NCBI GenBank assembly: GCA_018268695.1
Contig: JAFDWD010000053.1
Span: forward strand, 1 to 10,102
Origin: Actinomycetota bacterium
GTDB lineage: Bacteria > Actinomycetota > Thermoleophilia > Solirubrobacterales > 70-9
Length of the DNA stretch: 10,102 nt
Direction: 5' to 3'
In this document: positions 5,928-10,102 of the stretch, one piece after another
Position numbering within the stretch: the stretch's first letter is position 1
Layout: every line of letters begins with the position of its first letter
Notes under the pieces: generated by a model
The model's input: only the letters and a program-made list of their open reading frames with translations
Database searches by the model: none
What the model was told of the DNA's origin: nothing
Position numbers and translations under genes: made by a program

Positions 5928-7757
5928 ATGGAGGCACGCGGGCAGTTGCTCGACGACCTGTTCAAGGTCTCTCCGGCCGATCCCACGCATCGGCTCGGGC
6001 CGATCACGGCGCTTCGCGAGATAGTCGCGGTCTGCGGGTCGGTCCAGACCGGCCGCGGCGCTCCCAATGCGGCCGACCGCCGCTCGTTGCAGAGCGATGT
6101 GCTGCTTGCGCTGGCCGCTGTGGGCGATGAGCTCGGGCGGCATCTGGAACCCGCCTTGAAGGACTTCCGTGACCGCGAGCTGGATGAATTGCCCGCGCTG
6201 CTCGACGCCGGGGGAGTCGGCAGGTTGCGTGCGGCCGCAGAGACGCTGATCGAGCTACTGCGACTCCCGGGGGCCGCGCAGGCGGCTTGGCGGGATCTCT
6301 TCGATGTCGAGGGCAGCTCGGTGACGGTTGACGGCATGAAGCATCTAGCCGCCGTCCTGCGCGAGATCGACGAAAGCCTCGGGCACGAGTGGAGGTGGCG
6401 GGTTAGGCGCCTACGCGATGCGGCGTTCTCGGAATCCGCAGTCGAAGGTGAGGAGATTCTCGGCGCCTCCCCAACCTCGACGGCGAAGGTCGCCTGGTTT
6501 ATCTTCGCCGACGCCGAGCTTGCGACTCCGAAGGGATACCTGCGGATCGGACAGATTCAGTTCTTTTCCCAGCGGCTCTGGCCCGCGGGCGTCACCAGCC
6601 GCGACTTCATGGCAGCTTTCCCGGAGAGCGAATTCCCCGAGGAGCTGGATGCCGATGCCTTGGAGGGCTGGTTTCAGGTCGACGATTCATCTGAATTCCT
6701 GGTCTACGCCCGTATCGAGTTGGATGGCCCGCGGGCGGAACCGCCGCGGACGCCGCAGGCCCAGATGCGACCGGCGGCGGCTTGGGCGCGCAACCTGGTT
6801 GCATCCGTGGTCGAGGCCGGGAGCTTTCGCATCGGCGGAACCCATTGGCGCCTGTTGGCAGGCGAGGCCGTGTTCCACAATCCCGGCGGCTGGAGTGGAT
6901 CTGGCGATTTTCAGGACCCGCGTCTCTATGAACAGAACCGGCGCTTCGAGCACCCGCTCGTCGAGCGCACCGGCGACGCATTGGAGGAGCTCGACCCTCG
7001 GGTGGCCGATCTGATCGCCGAAGACGATCGCACCGCGACGACTGCAGTGGAAGAGGCCCGCTGGTACGAAGCGGCACGGGCCCAGGGCGACCCCGCACAG
7101 CGATTGGTGCTCCACGTGCGTGCCTTCGAACGGGCGCTTCCCGTCACGCGCGATTTCCACTGGGACGACGCCGTGTCGCGGTATTTGCGGGACTTCTGGG
7201 CACTAGAGGCACTCGGAGAAGAATTGCAGCGCCTGGCTCACCTTGTTCATGCGGAACTGAGACGCGCGGCGCCCGACGGCCTTAGCAAGCTGGAGCAGTG
7301 GTACGTCGATGAGCCCCGGAACGCATTCGGCATATTCCCGGGTGCGTTCATGCGAGTGGCAGATGACGCGTATCGACTCCTCCCGCAGGCCCGGCGGCTT
7401 GCACGGCGGGAAGTGAGGCAGGTGGCGCGCTGGGCGGGGTCCACCAACGCGGCGGCCGTGCGCATCGAGGATTGGCGGTCCCGCTTTTCGGTGCTCCTGA
7501 AGCGCGCCCTACGGCAGCGGAACGCCACCATCCACGGCGTAACTACCGTTCCCGAGGTCGTCGCCTCCGTCGATGTCTTCATCGCTCAGATCGCGGCCCT
7601 GGTTGTCGTCGAAGCCATCCACAGTGCAGGCGAGGGCGGCGACCTGGTCCGGGGCCTTGAGCGTGGCCGGGTGCGCTCTCGTCGGATGCTCTGGCGACTG
7701 GGCGAAGGCGACGGGACGTCCGACCGGATCCTGTTCGCACCCGAGATCCCGGGCTGA
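5928..7757 (+). CDS. Large protein with C-terminal HEPN-like RNase signature (ApeA-like layout)
   Basis: This 609-aa protein has no signal peptide or membrane helix. Residues ~1-185 are mostly helical. Residues ~187-265 look beta-rich (KVAWFIFADAELATPKGYLR, then IGQIQFFSQRLWPAG). Residues ~375-565 are helical and contain QRLVLHVRAFERAL and, near the end, KRALRQRNATIHG followed by VASVDVFIAQIAALVVVEA. R531-N-A-T-I-H536 fits the Rx4-6H catalytic motif of HEPN domains, in the common RNxxxH form, and sits before a hydrophobic helix as in HEPN RNases. A large N-terminal sensing region joined to a C-terminal HEPN nuclease recalls ApeA-type abortive-infection proteins; I cannot confirm the subfamily. 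The predicted role is RNA cleavage on phage sensing. The start is ATG 5928, set by the leaderless -10 box. Its last 249 nt, including the HEPN motif, are overlapped antisense by the PIN gene. Confidence 0.75.
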   Translation: MEARGQLLDDLFKVSPADPTHRLGPITALREIVAVCGSVQTGRGAPNAADRRSLQSDVLLALAAVGDELGRHLEPALKDFRDRELDELPALLDAGGVGRLRAAAETLIELLRLPGAAQAAWRDLFDVEGSSVTVDGMKHLAAVLREIDESLGHEWRWRVRRLRDAAFSESAVEGEEILGASPTSTAKVAWFIFADAELATPKGYLRIGQIQFFSQRLWPAGVTSRDFMAAFPESEFPEELDADALEGWFQVDDSSEFLVYARIELDGPRAEPPRTPQAQMRPAAAWARNLVASVVEAGSFRIGGTHWRLLAGEAVFHNPGGWSGSGDFQDPRLYEQNRRFEHPLVERTGDALEELDPRVADLIAEDDRTATTAVEEARWYEAARAQGDPAQRLVLHVRAFERALPVTRDFHWDDAVSRYLRDFWALEALGEELQRLAHLVHAELRRAAPDGLSKLEQWYVDEPRNAFGIFPGAFMRVADDAYRLLPQARRLARREVRQVARWAGSTNAAAVRIEDWRSRFSVLLKRALRQRNATIHGVTTVPEVVASVDVFIAQIAALVVVEAIHSAGEGGDLVRGLERGRVRSRRMLWRLGEGDGTSDRILFAPEIPG

Positions 7758-8915
7758 CCTGGGGTGGCCGAGCTGCCAGAGGTCGTTCTCCAACGTGTAA
7801 AAGCAACCCGCCTCGGCGAGGAACCGATCGAGCATCTCCGGTGTCACGTCGATCCCGAGTCGGGCAAGCTCACCATCGGCAAGTTCAGGACCCGACCGCC
7901 TGCCCGAAGGGGCGGCCCCCAACGACGTCATGCAGGCCCTGGTGATCAGCGCCCCGATCGGTAGGCATTCTGCGAGATCGGACCAGTCCGGCCGCGGGGC
8001 GCTCGCCTGCGCAAAGGTCCGCTGCGCCTGCAAACAGCCGATGTAGAGATCGGAGATCGCGAGCAGGCCGGTGCCCACACCGTCGAGAAGTCGTCGCCAA
8101 CTGCGCGCCGAAACCCGCTCGCGGGCAAGCCATGCGCCCCCTAGACCAACAGCGACGAGCACCCACGGGGAGACTTTCTCGGCGACCCATCGACCGCTCT
8201 CGATCGCCAGCGAGATGAGCGCGCCCGGAGTGATTGCCGACAACCAGACCAACTTTCCGACCTCGGCCGCCTCGCCAGGGGAGCGCAGGACCTTCAGCCA
8301 GGACCGATGAGTCTCAAGTACAAGACCCGCGCCATAGACGGCTTCGAGCGCCGCGCGGTCATGGCTCAGGAAAAACGCCCCGAGACAGAGGGCGAGGACC
8401 GCCGAGGGCACGTCATCGGGGTCGGCCGAGATCAACCTCTCAACCCTTGCTCGCTCCTCCTCTCCCAACAGGTCGATGCTGAGGTCATGGTCGGCGATGA
8501 CCCGGGCGAGCGGCAGGTACTCATAGCGCCAGCAGTCCATGAAGTCCGCCGGACCAATGCCGGCTTCGAGCGCCCACCGCCCGCCATGCTCGGTGACCTC
8601 ATCGACGACATGAGAAGCCAGGTAGAGGCGAAGCGCTCCGGTGTTCGCGGCGGTCAGAAGGATGGTGCGACCCGAGCGGCAGGTCCGGATCACATCGCCT
8701 CTCAGTTCGTTCGCATCGGCCACCACCCTTGGCACCTCGGCGAGGACCATGCCGAACGCACCGCCCTCCGAAGGCGGGAAGGCGCCGTCCTCATCCGGGC
8801 CGACGATCGGGAGCGTCGCGTTTCGTCGATGCGCTTCGGCGACCAGATCCCTCAATGCTTGCGAGATGCGCCCGGCGCCCGCAGACGGCTCGTCGGCGAC
8901 GACGGTTCGTGTCAT
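7509..8915 (-). CDS. PIN-domain nuclease with hydrophobic middle segment and winged-helix-like end
   Basis: 468 aa from ATG 8915, chosen because GGAG (8921-8924) lies 5 nt upstream; an in-frame ATG at 8954 has no such signal. Numbering here is from 8954 (subtract 13 for the chosen start). The PIN domain (~77-200) shows the acidic set: D80-x-N82 in RVVADANELR, E119 in LASHVVDEVTEH, D178-D181 in SADPDDVPSAVLAL and D199 in FFLSHDRAAL, so metal-dependent RNase activity is plausible. Residues ~233-277 hold two hydrophobic stretches (LVWLSAITPGALISLA and WVLVAVGLGGAWLA), possibly a membrane hairpin. Residues ~355-396 (SGPELADGELARLGIDVTPE ending NDLWQLG) look like a winged helix. The final ~83 residues have no domain character and are antisense to the HEPN-like gene, suggesting stop-codon loss. 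The helicase gene lies upstream on the same strand, 233 nt away. Confidence 0.75.
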   Translation of the reverse strand: MTRTVVADEPSAGAGRISQALRDLVAEAHRRNATLPIVGPDEDGAFPPSEGGAFGMVLAEVPRVVADANELRGDVIRTCRSGRTILLTAANTGALRLYLASHVVDEVTEHGGRWALEAGIGPADFMDCWRYEYLPLARVIADHDLSIDLLGEEERARVERLISADPDDVPSAVLALCLGAFFLSHDRAALEAVYGAGLVLETHRSWLKVLRSPGEAAEVGKLVWLSAITPGALISLAIESGRWVAEKVSPWVLVAVGLGGAWLARERVSARSWRRLLDGVGTGLLAISDLYIGCLQAQRTFAQASAPRPDWSDLAECLPIGALITRACMTSLGAAPSGRRSGPELADGELARLGIDVTPEMLDRFLAEAGCFYTLENDLWQLGHPRSARDLGCEQDPVGRPVAFAQSPEHPTRAHPATLKAPDQVAALACTVDGFDDNQGRDLSDEDIDGGDDLGNGSYAVDGGVPLP

Positions 8916-8920
8916 CCCTG

Positions 8921-8924
8921 CTCC
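8921..8924 (-). promoter_or_regulatory. Ribosome binding site deciding the PIN gene start
   Basis: The minus strand reads GGAG-CAGGG-ATG, a good Shine-Dalgarno core 5 nt before ATG 8915. The alternative ATG at 8954 has neither a purine-rich site nor a leaderless -10 box in front of it, and the 13 extra residues it would add have no domain character. Confidence 0.5.
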
Positions 8925-9148
8925 GCCCGTCGCATCTTGTTCCGGATGGGTCATCGTCTGATGATGACATCACCCAAGCGCCTCAAATCGCGTCGGCACT
9001 CCGACCGGCTCAGGTAGGGGTGTTCGGAGGGGCCGAGAGGCTTCGCTCCCGTCCGAGTCATGCTCTGGACACCTCCCGACGGTCCTGTGATCGCGGCCGG
9101 CAGTGATTTTCTACCACCTCAAGTCGGCCAGGCCGCGCAGCGAAACTC

Positions 9149-10102
9149 CTAACCCGCCGAGTCGTCGAGAGCGGCAAGTGGTGCCACGAATGGATGGGGC
9201 GTTGGAGGGATGAGCAAAACGACTCGTTTCCGGGCTCTAGTAAGGGCGACGTAGAGCACTCGGGACTCGCTGGCAAACGGCTCCGACGCAGAGCTCTTCG
9301 TAACCCATCCACCTTCCCGATAAACGAGGATCACCGCGTCGGCCTCTCGGCCCTTCGTCTGGTGGAAGTTCATGAGTTGGGTGGAGCCGAGTCCCGGAAC
9401 GTCGGTCGTCAGCGCACTTTCGATTTGCACCTCTTCGCAGGCGGCCAAGAGGTCATCAGATTGATTCTCTGCCGACGTGTTCCCGACCATGGTTCTACGA
9501 GCAATCGCTGCGAAGGAAACGGCCGCACGGCTCCACGCGGACCTTCCGGCCGTGAGATTCATTCGCGGCCACGCCTCCATCGCCGCATCAATCAGCTCAT
9601 CCCGATCCGCTGCGACTTTGAGCGAGCCAATAACAGCATCAGCACCTCTCTGAACAACCTGGTTGAGGCCCGTCACCTGGCCCGCGAGCTGCTTAGCAAC
9701 CAAAGGCGCCTCTTTACCACGAGACGCAGCGGTCAGGTAGACGGCCATTTGAAGTTGAGCCTCACTCCACTCCACCGCTCCGAGACCGAACCCCACAAGC
9801 TTGGCCATCGCGATAATGGCCTCGCCATGAGCCTCCGGGAGGCCGATAAGGGTGTAGTCGACGTCGCGGTCACTGAGCTCGGCCCCTAGTCGAGCGACGG
9901 CATCATTCGTCGTCTCAAGCACGCTGATGGTCTGGCAACCGTCCTTACGCTGTCGCCCGATCTCGGCAGCAACTTCGTCGGGCGTTTGGTCTCCATCGCA
10001 ACTGCGGATCTCTAGTCGACCGCTCTCAAGCGCAGCCTTGATGGCCTCCGCTCCGAACTGCCGGGCCAAGACGGCCGTGGCCATTCCGGGTATTACCTGA
10101 GA
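9149..10102 (-). CDS. UvrD/Rep-family (SF1A) DNA helicase, C-terminal part (5' end outside window)
   Basis: The frame is open to the right edge (SQVIPG precedes the first visible Met at 10084), so the true start lies outside; 317 residues are visible, ending at the stop codon 9151-9149. The C-terminal signature is clear: MNFHQTKGREADAVILVYRE (motif V, the 'H-x-x-K-G-x-E/R-x-D-x-V' region) and SRVLYVALTRARKRVVLL (motif VI), followed by PPTPHPFVAPLAAL. These belong to helicase domain 2 of UvrD-like enzymes; domain 1 with the Walker motifs is not in view. The tail with 'RxRVVLLxPPxPHPF' is one I associate with stand-alone actinobacterial UvrD-like helicases of ~500-600 aa found in accessory regions, some paired with OLD-family endonucleases (Gabija GajA/GajB). 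Whether an OLD partner exists to the right cannot be seen. The downstream gene on this strand is the PIN gene, 233 nt away. Confidence 0.88.
   Translation of the reverse strand, partial: SQVIPGMATAVLARQFGAEAIKAALESGRLEIRSCDGDQTPDEVAAEIGRQRKDGCQTISVLETTNDAVARLGAELSDRDVDYTLIGLPEAHGEAIIAMAKLVGFGLGAVEWSEAQLQMAVYLTAASRGKEAPLVAKQLAGQVTGLNQVVQRGADAVIGSLKVAADRDELIDAAMEAWPRMNLTAGRSAWSRAAVSFAAIARRTMVGNTSAENQSDDLLAACEEVQIESALTTDVPGLGSTQLMNFHQTKGREADAVILVYREGGWVTKSSASEPFASESRVLYVALTRARKRVVLLIPPTPHPFVAPLAALDDSAG

Noticed and set aside
8307..9017. Open frame of about 236 codons on the plus strand
   Set aside because: Antisense to the PIN gene, whose acidic catalytic residues and Shine-Dalgarno identify the real strand.
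9125..9135. CGGCCAGGCCG stem beyond the helicase stop
   Set aside because: The centre is a single base, so no hairpin loop can form as written, and no T-run follows.
9194..9889. Open frame of about 231 codons on the plus strand
   Set aside because: Antisense to the helicase gene, which carries clear motifs V and VI.
1..10102. CRISPR array, insertion sequence or transposase
   Set aside because: I found no regularly spaced repeats, no terminal inverted repeats bounding a frame, and no DDE or tyrosine/serine recombinase motifs in any translation.

Overview
The window is high-GC bacterial DNA. Two genes look leaderless, with TANNNT -10 boxes ending 6 nt before an ATG. The ParDE/RelBE-like pair and the proteins are of types common in Actinomycetota, so an actinobacterium in the broad sense (possibly Thermoleophilia-like) is my best guess; no marker gene settles this. 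The content is accessory: truncated or edge genes, a toxin-antitoxin pair, a TIR protein, an unrecognised three-gene cassette, HEPN-like and PIN proteins, and a UvrD-like helicase. There are no housekeeping genes and no intact RNA gene.

Layout, left to right. (1) 2-247 (+) is the C-terminal end of a DUF4143-type AAA ATPase. (2) 364-866 (-) is a RelE/ParE-type toxin preceded by its antitoxin, overlapping by one base (TGATG) and expressed from a probable leaderless promoter. (3) 1038-1256 (-) may encode a 72-aa membrane protein, divergent from 1295-2869 (+), a 524-aa TIR protein with a helical N-terminal module and a long helical C-terminal domain. (4) 2870-3696 has no convincing gene but carries the 3' portion of a tRNA gene (positions 27-73) on the minus strand, probably an attachment-site scar. 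(5) 3697-5557 (+) is a tight three-gene cassette: a 301-aa protein with a domain strongly resembling ribosomal protein L30 (uL30), a 145-aa unknown protein, and a four-TM membrane protein. (6) 5558-5927 holds no gene except a leaderless promoter at its right end. (7) 5928-7757 (+) is a 609-aa protein with a C-terminal HEPN signature (RNxxxH). (8) 7509-8915 (-) is a PIN-domain protein with a hydrophobic middle and a winged-helix-like end; its last ~83 codons run antisense through the HEPN motif of the previous gene. (9) 9149-10102 (-) is the C-terminal half of a UvrD/Rep-family helicase, cut by the window edge.

How they may work together: TIR (NAD+-consuming), HEPN (RNase), PIN (RNase), RelE (RNase) and a UvrD-like helicase together look like a defence/toxin island next to a tRNA-derived integration scar. 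The best candidate for an undescribed system is the uL30-like / unknown / 4-TM cassette at 3697-5557. The convergent HEPN-PIN pair with interlocked 3' ends is the second.
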